A DNA stretch of 64,000 nt from an uncultured Eggerthella sp. (lineage in GTDB: Bacteria; Actinomycetota; Coriobacteriia; Coriobacteriales; Eggerthellaceae). Below, piece by piece: positions 17,659 to 27,214 of the stretch (its first letter is position 1; each line of letters begins with the position of its first letter). The position numbers were made by a program, and so were the translations under genes. The stretch lies in contig UPYK01000005.1 of NCBI GenBank assembly GCA_900538545.1, positions 56,356 through 120,355 of the forward strand, read 5' to 3'. The notes beneath the pieces were generated by a model, which was not told the DNA's origin, did no database searches, and saw only the letters and a list, made by a program, of their open reading frames with translations.

Positions 17659-18537
17659 TCAAGCACCGTGAACGATCTCGTAGGCATCGTTGCGCGAAAG
17701 CCCGTATGCCTTCCGGAGATGCGCAACGATCTCCTTTTTGGAGAGCTCACCTGCAGCCAACAACGCCGCCGCTTCTTCGCGAGCATCGTGTGCCGAAGCG
17801 CTCGCCTGCGCATCGACTTCGGCCGTGCTCGGCACATCGATCACGAGCACGATCTCACCTTTAACCTGGCCTTCGGCTGCACGTTTGGCAAACTCTTGCG
17901 CGACTTCGCCACTCAGCCCGCGCACGACTTCTTCGTGGATCTTCGTGAGTTCCCTGCACACCGCAACGTTGCGCAGCGGAAACGCCTCAGCCACCGCCTC
18001 GAGCGCTGAGACGATGCGGTTCGGGCTTTCATAGAATACGAGCACCGCATCGAGCGCACGGAGTGATTCGAGCACCGCCGCCCGCTCCCCCGCTTTACGC
18101 GGGAAGAAACCTCCGAAATAGAAGCACGGAGCAGTGAAACCACTGGCCACATAGGCCGTGGCAACTGCTGTCCCGCCTGGCAAAACCTCAACAGCAAGCC
18201 CGCGCTCGTATGCGCGTTCGATCAAACGCTGACCCGGATCGGAGACACCGGGCATACCTGCATCCGAGCAATAGCAAACGCACTCCCCTGCTTCCACGCG
18301 GTCGAGCGCGCTATCGGCCTTTTGCGCGAGGGACGCTTCATCCAAGCGCTCAAGACGCTTCTGGATACCGAGCGCCGCAAGCAGCTTGCCAGTGACGCGC
18401 GTGTCTTCACAGCACACCACATCACACGTCTCGAGCGCCGTGCGCGCACGCGGTGGCATGTCGCCCAAATTCCCCAGCGGCGTGGGGCAGATGACGAGCT
18501 TTCCTGCCGAATGCTCTTGTGCTGTTGCTCTTATCAT
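17659..18537 (-). CDS. rsmI: 16S rRNA (cytidine1402-2'-O)-methyltransferase
   Basis: A 292-residue SAM-dependent methyltransferase of the tetrapyrrole-methylase fold that methylates the ribose of C1402 in the decoding centre. Family signatures are ICPTPLGNLGDMPPRA near residue 20, CEDTRVTGKLL near residue 46, YCSDAGMPGVSDPG near residue 110 and FYESPNRI near residue 165. The C-terminal 50 residues are a helical RsmI-type extension (ELSKKEIVAHLRKAYG). The start at 18537 has only a weak ribosome site. It is followed by the phosphatase gene. Confidence 0.93.
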   Translation of the reverse strand: MIRATAQEHSAGKLVICPTPLGNLGDMPPRARTALETCDVVCCEDTRVTGKLLAALGIQKRLERLDEASLAQKADSALDRVEAGECVCYCSDAGMPGVSDPGQRLIERAYERGLAVEVLPGGTAVATAYVASGFTAPCFYFGGFFPRKAGERAAVLESLRALDAVLVFYESPNRIVSALEAVAEAFPLRNVAVCRELTKIHEEVVRGLSGEVAQEFAKRAAEGQVKGEIVLVIDVPSTAEVDAQASASAHDAREEAAALLAAGELSKKEIVAHLRKAYGLSRNDAYEIVHGA

Positions 18538-18579
18538 GACCGTGCGATCCCTTACGAACGCGCCAACTAGAGTACCGAA

Positions 18580-18996
18580 CTAGAACGATTCAGCGATGTT
18601 GAAGCGCGTAGAGGGCTCAGAACCAACATAAGCGATCACTTCAACCTCGACGAGCGCACCTTTCGGCAGCGCTTCAACCCCTACCGCACTGCGTGCCGGC
18701 AGATTCTCGTCGAAATAGCGCGCATACACCTCATTGAACGCCACGAAATCGTTGATGTCATCCAAGAAGCAAGTCGTTTTCACCACGTGATTCAGATCGG
18801 TTCCCGCAGCTTCCAAAAGACCGGTCACGTTCTTCATCACCTGCTCGGTCTGTTCCTGGATCGTAATGCCGACCATCTCTCCGCTGGCCGGATCGAGCGC
18901 GATCTGACCTGAAGCGAACAGCATCCCATTCACCACGATGCCTTGCGAATAGGGGCCGATGGCTGCTGGTGCATTATCCGTGCGTACTACTTTCAT
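18580..18996 (-). CDS. ridA: RidA-family enamine/imine deaminase
   Basis: A 138-residue RidA (YjgF/YER057c/UK114) protein. RidA hydrolyses reactive enamine intermediates released by PLP enzymes such as threonine dehydratase. Visible are GPYSQGIVVNG near residue 15, the turn LDPASGEMVG, and ARSAVGVEALPKGALVEVEVIA with the arginine needed for substrate binding. A short tail (STRFNIAESF) extends beyond the usual end. The start at 18996 was chosen over 19032 because AGGAG lies 5 bases ahead. It is divergent from ilvA, whose product makes the very intermediate RidA clears, a sensible pairing. Confidence 0.92.
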   Translation of the reverse strand: MKVVRTDNAPAAIGPYSQGIVVNGMLFASGQIALDPASGEMVGITIQEQTEQVMKNVTGLLEAAGTDLNHVVKTTCFLDDINDFVAFNEVYARYFDENLPARSAVGVEALPKGALVEVEVIAYVGSEPSTRFNIAESF

Positions 18997-19239
18997 GTGT
19001 TCTCCTGCTTCTCTTATGCTAAGCTTCCGCAAGCCGATTCAACGTCCAAGCGCATCCTCTCACGTTTGCCCAACTCGTTCTTTTATTTGCTCATTACTTA
19101 TTTACAATAGAGATGACGTTTTCATTATTCCACGAAAACTAAGCGCAGATACGGCGAAAGCCAGATTAGACCACCTTGAGCGGCCGCAGCGGTTCTTCGT
19201 CAAATACCTGCTCCAGAAAAGAACCAAAGGAATTGTTCC

Positions 19240-20475
19240 ATGCCTAGTGCCGACACCACTCCCCAACTGACCCTCGACACCTTCGAAGACGCCTCCAAAC
19301 GCGTCAAGGAAGTCACTCAAGAAACGAAGCTCATCTACAGCCCGCACTTCAGCAAGGAGACGGGCAACGATGTCTACTTGAAACCAGAGAACATGCAGCG
19401 CACGGGCGCCTACAAGGTGCGCGGTGCCTACTATAAGATCTCAACGCTTTCCGATGAGGAGCGCAAACGCGGACTGATCACGGCTTCTGCAGGTAACCAT
19501 GCCCAAGGTGTTGCCTATGCCGCCAAGAAGTTCGGTGTGCCTGCCACCATCGTCATGCCCACCACCACGCCCTACATCAAGGTCGAGCGCACGAAATCGC
19601 ATGGTGCTGAAGTGGTGCTGGCTGGCGAAGTCTACGACGAATCCTACGAACACGCCCTCAAGCTTGCTGAAGAACAAGGGCTCACGTTCATCCACCCGTT
19701 CAACGACCTTCAGGTTGCTGCTGGTCAAGGCTCTATTGCCATGGAGATCGTCCAGGAGCTGCCGCTCGTTGATGCCATCCTCGTGCCCATCGGTGGTGGC
19801 GGGCTGGCATCGGGCGTTTCCACGCTCGCCAAGATGCTCAACCCCCGTATCAAGGTGATCGGTGTTGAGCCTGCAGGCGCAGCTTGCATGAAAGCATCAC
19901 TCGAAGCAGGACACGTGGTGAAGCTACCTTCAGTGAGCACCATCGCCGATGGCACCGCCGTGCTCGAACCGGGCGACAAGGTGTTTCCCTACATCCAGGA
20001 GAACATCGACGAGATCATCACGGTCGACGACGACGAACTGATCGTTGCCTTCCTCGATATGGTGGAGAACCACAAGATGGTCGTCGAGAATTCGGGCTTG
20101 CTCACTATTGCCGCACTCAAGCACTTGAGCATGCTCGACAAGAAGGTCGTCTCCATTCTTTCAGGCGGAAACATGGACGTGATCACCATGGCAACCGTGG
20201 TGCAGCACGGCCTTATCCAGCGCGATCGCATCTTCACCGTGTCGGTGCTCTTACCCGATCGCCCTGGAGAGCTCGTGAACGTGGCGCAGATCATTGCCGA
20301 GCAGAATGGCAACGTGATCCGCCTCGACCACAACCAGTTCGTTACCGCGAACCGCAGCGCTGCGGTCGAGCTGCGCGTGACCATCGAAGCGTTCGGCACC
20401 GACCACAAAGGTCGCATCGTGCATGCACTTCAAGAAGCCGGCTACTCCCCTCAACTCATCCAAGCGCACCTCTAA
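19240..20475 (+). CDS. ilvA: Threonine ammonia-lyase (threonine dehydratase)
   Basis: A 411-residue PLP fold-type II enzyme converting threonine to 2-oxobutanoate, the first step toward isoleucine or of threonine catabolism. The PLP lysine lies in RTGAYKVRGAYYK (near residue 55), the phosphate loop is PIGGGGLASG near residue 190, and a single C-terminal ACT domain (FTVSVLLPDRPGELVNVAQII, residues about 330-405) suggests allosteric control. AAGGA is 9 bases before the ATG. Divergent from ridA. A stem-loop of the family with a conserved TACCCGGTC-like loop ends the transcript. Confidence 0.93.
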   Translation: MPSADTTPQLTLDTFEDASKRVKEVTQETKLIYSPHFSKETGNDVYLKPENMQRTGAYKVRGAYYKISTLSDEERKRGLITASAGNHAQGVAYAAKKFGVPATIVMPTTTPYIKVERTKSHGAEVVLAGEVYDESYEHALKLAEEQGLTFIHPFNDLQVAAGQGSIAMEIVQELPLVDAILVPIGGGGLASGVSTLAKMLNPRIKVIGVEPAGAACMKASLEAGHVVKLPSVSTIADGTAVLEPGDKVFPYIQENIDEIITVDDDELIVAFLDMVENHKMVVENSGLLTIAALKHLSMLDKKVVSILSGGNMDVITMATVVQHGLIQRDRIFTVSVLLPDRPGELVNVAQIIAEQNGNVIRLDHNQFVTANRSAAVELRVTIEAFGTDHKGRIVHALQEAGYSPQLIQAHL

Positions 20476-20487
20476 ACAAAGGGGTAC

Positions 20488-20523
20488 AGGTGACAAACTA
20501 CCCAGTCGTTCGTCACCTTTTTT
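20488..20523 (+). terminator. Terminator of ilvA, conserved-loop stem-loop copy 1
   Basis: AGGTGACAAAC pairs with GTTCGTCACCT (one mismatch) around the loop TACCCAGTC and is followed by six T. The loop and stem sequence recur at 44250 and, inverted, at 44464 and 55124. Confidence 0.88.
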
Positions 20524-20534
20524 CGCATGGAGCG

Positions 20535-21497
20535 CTAGATGCTAAAGCCGATCACGACAGAAAGCTTGCTGTTCGCGTTCAGCGATTCAGGGGCATTCTG
20601 CTCGGTATCATAGCCTTTTCCCTGGCTGAAGAACTGCGTTGCCGTTTCAGGGTTCGGGCTTCTGAACCACCAGTCCAGATCGCTAGACCCCGCAAGCTTC
20701 GACAACAGATCCTGCTTCACCGCATCGTCCTTCAAGAGCATATACTGTTCGCCTTCTGCATTGAGCACATTGGCATAGCCCACCGTACCGAACGATTCGC
20801 CCGCGAACTCGACCGCTGAGAGCAGCCAGACTTTATCACCCGTGACACTAACCGCATCGGGCGCTTCAGTATTGCCCGTATTGTTGGTCTCTTTCTTCAC
20901 TTCAACGATGTATTCCTGCAGATCAGCAGGAAGCGATTCGAAGAATTCGCCATTGAGCTGGGCGCGCAGCGCAGACGCTTCCCATCCACCCTGATTCGTT
21001 GCCGCACTGTTCATCGGTGCTTCTTCAACAGGCACCGTAACGATGAAGCTCATGCCAGCGTTGCCAGAGTTATTCGTGCGAGGATCGTGATAGACCCCCA
21101 CCAAGTGCGCCTGCAGCTTAGTGCCATCCGCCAAGGTGAAATCCTTCACCAGGTCAGTGCGGAGCGTGCCGTCTTCATTCACGAAGTTGTGCTTCTTCGC
21201 CTCGCGAAGCGCACCATCGACATTACCCGCCATGGTCATATTGCTCGAGATCTCGGCGATCTGCTCCCAGGAATAGTCGTTGAACGACTGCGGCTCGTCC
21301 TGCTCGAAGACGCCCACCTTATTGCTATCCATATAGATGAACGCAAAACCGATGATCCCAAGGATGATGAGCACGATCCCGCCGATGACGATCGAACGCC
21401 AGGTCGTTTTCGGCTGAACCGGATCGATCATCTTGTTGCAATGTTCGCAACGAAAACCATCCTCTTGATGAGGGGCACCACAGTGGGGACAACGCAT
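20535..21497 (-). CDS. Zinc-ribbon membrane protein with DUF6273-like domain
   Basis: A 320-residue protein. It begins with a zinc ribbon (CPHCGAPHQEDGFRCEHC, residues 3-20), has one transmembrane helix (about residues 33-55), and a long extracytoplasmic part. The C-terminal half (GWEASALRAQLNGEFFESLP, then WLLSAVEFAG, then DWWFRSPNP) resembles DUF6273, a fold related to lectin-like or fibrinogen-like surface domains. Function unknown. It starts 4 bases after the stop of the giant activase gene, so it is probably the last gene of the tetR-activase operon, though such proteins are common and the link may be incidental. Confidence 0.75.
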   Translation of the reverse strand: MRCPHCGAPHQEDGFRCEHCNKMIDPVQPKTTWRSIVIGGIVLIILGIIGFAFIYMDSNKVGVFEQDEPQSFNDYSWEQIAEISSNMTMAGNVDGALREAKKHNFVNEDGTLRTDLVKDFTLADGTKLQAHLVGVYHDPRTNNSGNAGMSFIVTVPVEEAPMNSAATNQGGWEASALRAQLNGEFFESLPADLQEYIVEVKKETNNTGNTEAPDAVSVTGDKVWLLSAVEFAGESFGTVGYANVLNAEGEQYMLLKDDAVKQDLLSKLAGSSDLDWWFRSPNPETATQFFSQGKGYDTEQNAPESLNANSKLSVVIGFSI

Positions 21498-21500
21498 GAA

Positions 21501-24500
21501 TTACTCCTTCGCGCTACTGGTAAGCTCGGTCACTTCGTAGTCTTCTACTTTATCAGGTTCGCTCTGCAGGGCGAGCGTGTCCGAGAAGAGCACCTGAGAA
21601 GGAGCCTTGCGCTCGGTGCGCTCAGCCAACTGCTGTTCTGCCAGATTTGCCTTTGCGACCGAGATCATGAGCTTAATACGGTTGAGCTGGTTGACCTCTG
21701 AAGCACCCGGGTCGTAGTCGACCGCCACGATGTTCGTGCCCGCATAACGACGGCGAAGCTCCTTGATGACTGACTTACCCACCACGTGGTTCGGCAAGCA
21801 GGCGAAGGGCTGAGCGCACACGATGTTCGGAGCACCATTCAAGATGAGCTCCACCATTTCAGCCGTGAGCAGCCATCCCTCACCCATCGAATTACACAGG
21901 CTCAAGATCTCTTCGGCATATTCAGCCAATTCGTAGATGTTCGTGGAGGGCTCGAAGCGGCTCGATCTGCGCAGCGCGTCATCCATCGGCTTGCGCAAGT
22001 GGTAGAGCATCTTCAGCCCTGCGCGCGCACCGATCGCACCCTTCTTGCTGCGTCCGAGCGGGTCTTTCTGGAAGATCGAACCTGCAATGCCGAACATGAA
22101 GAATTCAGCCAAACCAGGAACTACCGCTTCACAGCCTTCGGCCTCGATCACGTCGACCACCTGGTTGTTCGCCGTGGGATGGAACTTCACCAAGATCTCG
22201 CCGACCACGCCTACACGCGGCTTCGTGCCTTCGCCCTGAAGGGGCAGGTTATCGAAATCGTCGACGATCTCCTGTACGGTCTTCTTGAAGCGACCAGCCT
22301 TTTCGCCTTCGTAGATCTGCGCCTGGCAACGCGCCATCCAATGATCGAACAGGCGGTTCGCCGCACCCGGCTCACATTCATAGGGACGGGTGCGATAGAG
22401 GCACTGCATGAGCAGATCGCCGTAGAAGATGGCATAGATAGCGTTGTAGAGCATCGTCGCGGAGACGTTGAAGCCCGAATTCTCCTCATCGAGCTTCTTG
22501 AACGCCAGCGAGATGACCGGAATATGTTCGAGACCAACCGATTTGAGCGCTTTTCGGATGAGGGCGATATAGTTGGTCGCGCGGCAACCGCCACCCGTTT
22601 GCGTGATGATGACCGCAAGTTTGTCGGTGTCGTACTTGCCCGACATGACCGCTTCCATGATCTGGCCGGTGACCAGGATGGACGGGTAGCAGATGTCGTT
22701 GTTCACATACTTGAGGCCCGCATCGACCGCACCATGGTCGACCGAAGGCAAGAGCTCGAGGTTGTAGCCTGCCTTGTGGAATACCTTCACGAGCAAGTCG
22801 AAATGGATCGGCGCCATCTGCGGACAGAGGATCGTATAGCCCTCATCGAACATCTCCTTCGTGAACTCCGCACGAGGGAATTCCGTCGAAGCGCTCTCGG
22901 CTGCTTCGGTAGTTGCAAGCGCGTCCGCCTCTTGGGTCGCCTCGGCTTCATCGAGCGTTGCCTGAGCGAGCGCACGAGCGGCCTCTCCTTCGGTCTTGCC
23001 CGTCTTTTCCGCCAAGCGCGCATCGATATCAGCCTGGATCGCATCGATATCGAGCGATGCCACAGGACAGGTAGAAGCATGCGCGTTCTGTTCGGCCAAC
23101 TCATCAGCCTGATCCTTGAGCGCAGCGAGCAACGAACGGATGCGGATACGCGCCGCACCTAAGTTCGACACCTCGTCGATCTTCAGCACGGTATAGATCT
23201 TGCCCGCACCTTCCAAGATCTCCTGCACCTGATCGGTCGTAAGAGCGTCGAGACCGCAACCGAAGCTGTTCAGCTGAACCAGGTCAAGATCGTCGCGCGT
23301 GGTCACGAGCTTCGCAGAATTGTAGAGGCGCGTGTGATACATCCACTGATCTACCACGCGGATCGGACGCTCAAGACGCGCCATATGCGCGACCGAATCC
23401 TCCGTGAGCACCGCCAAGCCAAAGCTTTGGAGTAGCTCAGGGATAGCATGGTTGATCTCGGGATCGAGGTGATACGGCCTGCCCGCCAGCACGATGCCAT
23501 GCGTGCCCGTGTCCTCCATCCATTTGAGCGTCTCTTCGCCCTTGCGACGAATGTCCTCCTTGAAGGCCACATCTTCAGCCCAAGCAGCCTCGACCGCCGC
23601 TTCGATATCCTTCTTACTCGGTAACTTGCCCTTTGCATCCTTCATGAGCTCTGGATGCTTCTCGACCAACTCCACATAGAGGCGTTTCTTCAGATGGTCT
23701 TTCTGATCATACGGAACGAAGGGGTTCAAGAACTCAACGTCCGTTTCGTTAAGCTCGTCGATATTCAAACGCAGGGCCTCGGAATAGCTCATGACGATCG
23801 GGCAGTTGAAGTGATTGCCCGCACCTTCATCTTCCTGACGCTCCCATTTCGAACAGGGCATCCAGATGAAATCGATATCTTTATCAAGCAGGTTCATCAC
23901 ATGACCATGCGAGAGCTTCGCCGGATAGCACACGCTCTCGGAAGGCATGGACTCGATGCCGGCTTCGTAGGTCTTCTTCGTCGAAGCGTCCGAAATTTGA
24001 ACACGGAATCCAAGCTCATTGAAGAACGTGAACCAGAACGGATAGTTCTCATACATGTTGAGCGCACGCGGTATGCCCACCGTGCCGCGCGTTGCCGCTT
24101 CGGCGGAAAGCGGTTCGTAGTGATCGAAGAGACGCGCGGTCTTATACTCGAAGAGGTTCGGCACCTCGGTCTTGATAGCTTGGGTGCTCGCGCCCTTCTC
24201 GCAGCGATTACCCGTGATGAAACGGCGATGGCGGCCGGTTGCTTCGTCGATACCGAAATCGTTCACCGTGAGCAAGCAGGCATTCGAACAGGCCTTGCAG
24301 CGCACGGTACGATGGGTCGGCGCAAGCGCTTCGATCTCTTCGAGCGAGAGCATGCTCGTTTGCGGAACTTTCGGACCCACATCGGGCGACAGCGGCTGAT
24401 CAGCGAGCGCCTGTTCGATCTCCGCGTACCTATCTCTTGCCAATAATGCTGCGCCATACGCACCCATATTCCCCGCAATATCGGGGCGGACCGCATCAAC

Positions 24501-26216
24501 TTCCGCAAGCTGTTCGAACGCGCGCAGTACCGCATTGTTCAAAAACGTTCCACCCTGCACGATGACCTTCGTGCCCACCTCGTGCGGGTCGCGGATCTTG
24601 ATGACCTTGAAGAGCGCATTCTTGATGACCGAAATGGCCAAGCCGGCAGCAATATCGCCCACCGTTGCGCCTTCCTTCTGCGCCTGCTTCACACGCGAAT
24701 TCATGAACACCGTACAACGGCTTCCCAGATCGACCGGATTCTTCGCAGAGATCGCACTCTGGGCGAATTCCGAAACATCCAGGTTAAGGCCACTGGCGAA
24801 GCTTTCGATGAAGCTCCCGCAGCCTGAAGAGCACGCTTCGTTGAGCATGATGTGATCGATCACACCATCCTTCACGCGCAAGCACTTCATATCCTGGCCG
24901 CCAATATCCAAGATGAACTCCACACCAGGAAGCATCTCCTGCGCGCCGCGCAAATGTGCGACCGTCTCGATCTCGCCCGAATCCACGCGCAACGCCTCGA
25001 GCAACAGACCTTCGCCATAGCCGGTGACCGTGGAATGGCCGATGGTCACGAGCGGTGCGTTCGTCTGCGGATCGCGCGGAAGCGCTGCATAGAGCTCGGC
25101 CATGCGCGCTTTCGCGCAACCGAGCACATCGCCCTTGTTGTTCGCATAGCTCGACCAGAGCAGGCTGCCATCCTCTGCGATGAGCGCCGCCTTGAACGTG
25201 GTCGAACCAGCATCGATACCCAAGAAGGCCGTGCCGCGATAATCTTCGAGCGAGGAACGACAAACGACCTCTTTATCGTGGCGTTCGTAGAACTCTTGCA
25301 ACTCTTTGTCGTTCGCGAAAAGCGGGGCCAGACGCACTACCTCAGAGCCTTGCACATCGCCCAAGTTCTCCAGGCGCGTGATGATGGCAGAAAGCTGCTC
25401 GACGTTCGCGTTCTCCGCACGAGCACCTGCGATAGCGCAACCGCTCGCAACGAAAAGATGCGCGTTATCAGGCACGATAATGTGATCCTCGTCCAGTTCG
25501 AGCGTGTCGTAGAAGCGCTCACGCAGCTGGGGCAAGTACTGCAATGGTCCACCAAGGAATGCAACATTGCCGCGGATCGGACGACCGCACGCAAGGCCAG
25601 AGATGGTCTGCGTGACCACCGACTGGAAGATCGATGCTGCGATATCTTCCTTCTTCGCACCTTCGTTGAGCAACGGCTGAACGTCGGTCTTGGCGAACAC
25701 GCCGCAACGTGAAGCGATCGGATAGAGAATCGTGTGGCTTCCGGCCAGCTCGTTCAGACCCGAGGCATCAGTATCGAGAAGCGCCGCCATCTGATCGATG
25801 AACGCGCCCGTGCCACCCGCGCAGGTTCCGTTCATGCGCTGCTCGATGCCGTTGTCGAAGTAGATGATCTTCGCGTCTTCGCCGCCCAGCTCGATCGCAA
25901 CATCAGTTTGGGGGATGAACGTCTCGACCGCCGTCTTCGAAGCGATGACCTCCTGCACGAACTCGATGCCGAGCCACTGGGAAAGCAACAATCCGCCAGA
26001 ACCGGTGATCGCCACCGTGAAGTCCTGCGTGGGATATTGAGCAGCCGCCTCTTTCAGCACCTCGAGCACCGTTGCGCGCACGTCGGCATGATGACGGCGA
26101 TACACGGCCCATAAGATCTCGTTCGCATCGTTGAGCACCGCAAGCTTCACCGTAGTGGAGCCAACATCGATGCCGATATGAAGGATGTTGGTTTCTGATT
26201 GTTTCGTTTCAGTCAT
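21501..26216 (-). CDS. Giant 2-hydroxyacyl-CoA dehydratase activase-like protein
   Basis: A 1571-residue protein made of two tandem ASKHA ATPase domains of the BadF/HgdC type followed by DUF2229 and activase-related C-terminal domains. The first ATPase begins GIDVGSTTVKLAVL (residue 15) and has the cluster-region Cys in GTCAGGTGAFID; the second begins GIDAGSTTFKAALI (near residue 337) and has EACSSGCGSFIES. A linker with cysteines (CKACSNACLLTV) precedes DUF2229 (GIPRALNMYENYPF, PSESVCYPAKL). Such proteins use ATP to drive low-potential electron transfer to radical dehydratases, but no dehydratase subunit lies here, so the partner is unknown. It is 19 bases downstream of the tetR gene. Confidence 0.88.
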   Translation of the reverse strand: MTETKQSETNILHIGIDVGSTTVKLAVLNDANEILWAVYRRHHADVRATVLEVLKEAAAQYPTQDFTVAITGSGGLLLSQWLGIEFVQEVIASKTAVETFIPQTDVAIELGGEDAKIIYFDNGIEQRMNGTCAGGTGAFIDQMAALLDTDASGLNELAGSHTILYPIASRCGVFAKTDVQPLLNEGAKKEDIAASIFQSVVTQTISGLACGRPIRGNVAFLGGPLQYLPQLRERFYDTLELDEDHIIVPDNAHLFVASGCAIAGARAENANVEQLSAIITRLENLGDVQGSEVVRLAPLFANDKELQEFYERHDKEVVCRSSLEDYRGTAFLGIDAGSTTFKAALIAEDGSLLWSSYANNKGDVLGCAKARMAELYAALPRDPQTNAPLVTIGHSTVTGYGEGLLLEALRVDSGEIETVAHLRGAQEMLPGVEFILDIGGQDMKCLRVKDGVIDHIMLNEACSSGCGSFIESFASGLNLDVSEFAQSAISAKNPVDLGSRCTVFMNSRVKQAQKEGATVGDIAAGLAISVIKNALFKVIKIRDPHEVGTKVIVQGGTFLNNAVLRAFEQLAEVDAVRPDIAGNMGAYGAALLARDRYAEIEQALADQPLSPDVGPKVPQTSMLSLEEIEALAPTHRTVRCKACSNACLLTVNDFGIDEATGRHRRFITGNRCEKGASTQAIKTEVPNLFEYKTARLFDHYEPLSAEAATRGTVGIPRALNMYENYPFWFTFFNELGFRVQISDASTKKTYEAGIESMPSESVCYPAKLSHGHVMNLLDKDIDFIWMPCSKWERQEDEGAGNHFNCPIVMSYSEALRLNIDELNETDVEFLNPFVPYDQKDHLKKRLYVELVEKHPELMKDAKGKLPSKKDIEAAVEAAWAEDVAFKEDIRRKGEETLKWMEDTGTHGIVLAGRPYHLDPEINHAIPELLQSFGLAVLTEDSVAHMARLERPIRVVDQWMYHTRLYNSAKLVTTRDDLDLVQLNSFGCGLDALTTDQVQEILEGAGKIYTVLKIDEVSNLGAARIRIRSLLAALKDQADELAEQNAHASTCPVASLDIDAIQADIDARLAEKTGKTEGEAARALAQATLDEAEATQEADALATTEAAESASTEFPRAEFTKEMFDEGYTILCPQMAPIHFDLLVKVFHKAGYNLELLPSVDHGAVDAGLKYVNNDICYPSILVTGQIMEAVMSGKYDTDKLAVIITQTGGGCRATNYIALIRKALKSVGLEHIPVISLAFKKLDEENSGFNVSATMLYNAIYAIFYGDLLMQCLYRTRPYECEPGAANRLFDHWMARCQAQIYEGEKAGRFKKTVQEIVDDFDNLPLQGEGTKPRVGVVGEILVKFHPTANNQVVDVIEAEGCEAVVPGLAEFFMFGIAGSIFQKDPLGRSKKGAIGARAGLKMLYHLRKPMDDALRRSSRFEPSTNIYELAEYAEEILSLCNSMGEGWLLTAEMVELILNGAPNIVCAQPFACLPNHVVGKSVIKELRRRYAGTNIVAVDYDPGASEVNQLNRIKLMISVAKANLAEQQLAERTERKAPSQVLFSDTLALQSEPDKVEDYEVTELTSSAKE

Positions 26217-26235
26217 AGAAGTAGTTCACCGTCCA

Positions 26236-26883
26236 TTACAATTCGATGGATTCGCCTGGTTTGATGAAGAAAAGTCGCATGGCAATGCGCGCCATGTCTT
26301 CGGATGATTCAAGGGTTCCACGCTCGATCCAGCGCGTGATGATACCCAAATAGGCCGACGCATAGAAGGCCACGTAGTAGTCGACGAACGCCGTAGGATT
26401 CGTGCGGTATTTTTCGTGCAAGATGTTCTGCACCAGGTTCTCGCACACCGCTTCGCGCAAACGTGGCGCAAAACGTGCATCCCCTCCTGGTCCCAACACC
26501 GCATGAAGGAAATCGCTCTGCTGGCGCAAATAGTCGAAGAGATCGACGAGCAACGGCAGCGGCGTGCCCGCCACACGATAGGCCAGCATGTCGGCAAGCG
26601 AAATACGCTGCATGCGCTCTTGAAGCGCAGCGATATCTTCCATGACCTCGTCTTCGAACACGGCAAGGAGGTTTTCTTTGTCGCGGAAATGGTTGTAGAA
26701 CGTCCCCCGATTCAGATCCGCACGATCGCAGAGATCGTTCACGGTTATCGAATCGAAACCCCGCTCCTCGAGAAGAGTGATGAGCGCCTGGCGCAGAGCA
26801 CGCTTCGAACGCGTGATGCGGCGGTCTTCACAAGCTGAAGCCGAACGCGTTAGCGGCGCTTCGCAAACTGCAGCACTGCCCAA
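26236..26883 (-). CDS. TetR/AcrR-family transcriptional regulator
   Basis: A 215-residue one-component repressor. The N-terminal DNA-binding domain spans about residues 25-75, with the helix-turn-helix in SITVNDLCDRADLNRGTFYNHF. The C-terminal ligand domain resembles the TetR_C/DhaS-like group (FLHAVLGPGGDARFAP) and has no recognisable ligand signature. It is the first gene of an operon with the giant activase and lies 29 bases from a perfect inverted repeat that is a likely operator, pointing to autoregulation of the whole unit. Confidence 0.9.
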   Translation of the reverse strand: MGSAAVCEAPLTRSASACEDRRITRSKRALRQALITLLEERGFDSITVNDLCDRADLNRGTFYNHFRDKENLLAVFEDEVMEDIAALQERMQRISLADMLAYRVAGTPLPLLVDLFDYLRQQSDFLHAVLGPGGDARFAPRLREAVCENLVQNILHEKYRTNPTAFVDYYVAFYASAYLGIITRWIERGTLESSEDMARIAMRLFFIKPGESIEL

Positions 26884-26911
26884 AATACCTCATTTCAACA
26901 AGATGAGCATT

Positions 26912-26940
26912 AATGAACATCGTGTTCATTTTCGTTCATT
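26912..26940. promoter_or_regulatory. Likely TetR-family operator
   Basis: AATGAAC (26912-26918) and GTTCATT (26924-26930) form a perfect inverted repeat with a 5-base spacer, and a further half site GTTCATT lies at 26934-26940. The site sits just at and after the predicted transcription start of the regulator gene. Binding by the adjacent TetR protein is inferred from position. Confidence 0.65.
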
Positions 26941-26966
26941 GTACCTGCTGCAAAGGCGCAGGGCAA
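26938..26966 (-). promoter_or_regulatory. Promoter of the tetR-activase operon
   Basis: TTGCCC (26961-26966) and TACAAT (26938-26943) on the minus strand are 17 bases apart. The -10 overlaps the extra half site of the operator. Confidence 0.55.
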
Positions 26967-27214
26967 GGCAGACAGCGCGTAAGTCCCGCTTCTCCAAAAA
27001 GTCTTCGTCTCTCGCAAAGAAAAGCGATGCACAGCCCTCTGCCGTGCACGGACCCACTCGCAACGCGCGGAGGCAAAGCGTTCACCCTGTGTCTTAGCGC
27101 CACTGCCACCTAAAGGAAGCGCGGCACGCCAGAGGATGGAATTTGCTAGACTAAGCAGATACGAAACCAAAGCGGGATGCCACGAGCGCATCACGCACAA
27201 AACAAGGAGCTTCC
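26967..27214. other. Intergenic spacer before the DUF711 gene
   Basis: No gene is visible. Close to the plus-strand gene there is an extended -10-like TGCTAGACT (about 27145-27153) without a convincing -35, and an AAGGAG ribosome site 5 bases before its ATG. Nothing else was recognised. Confidence 0.4.
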
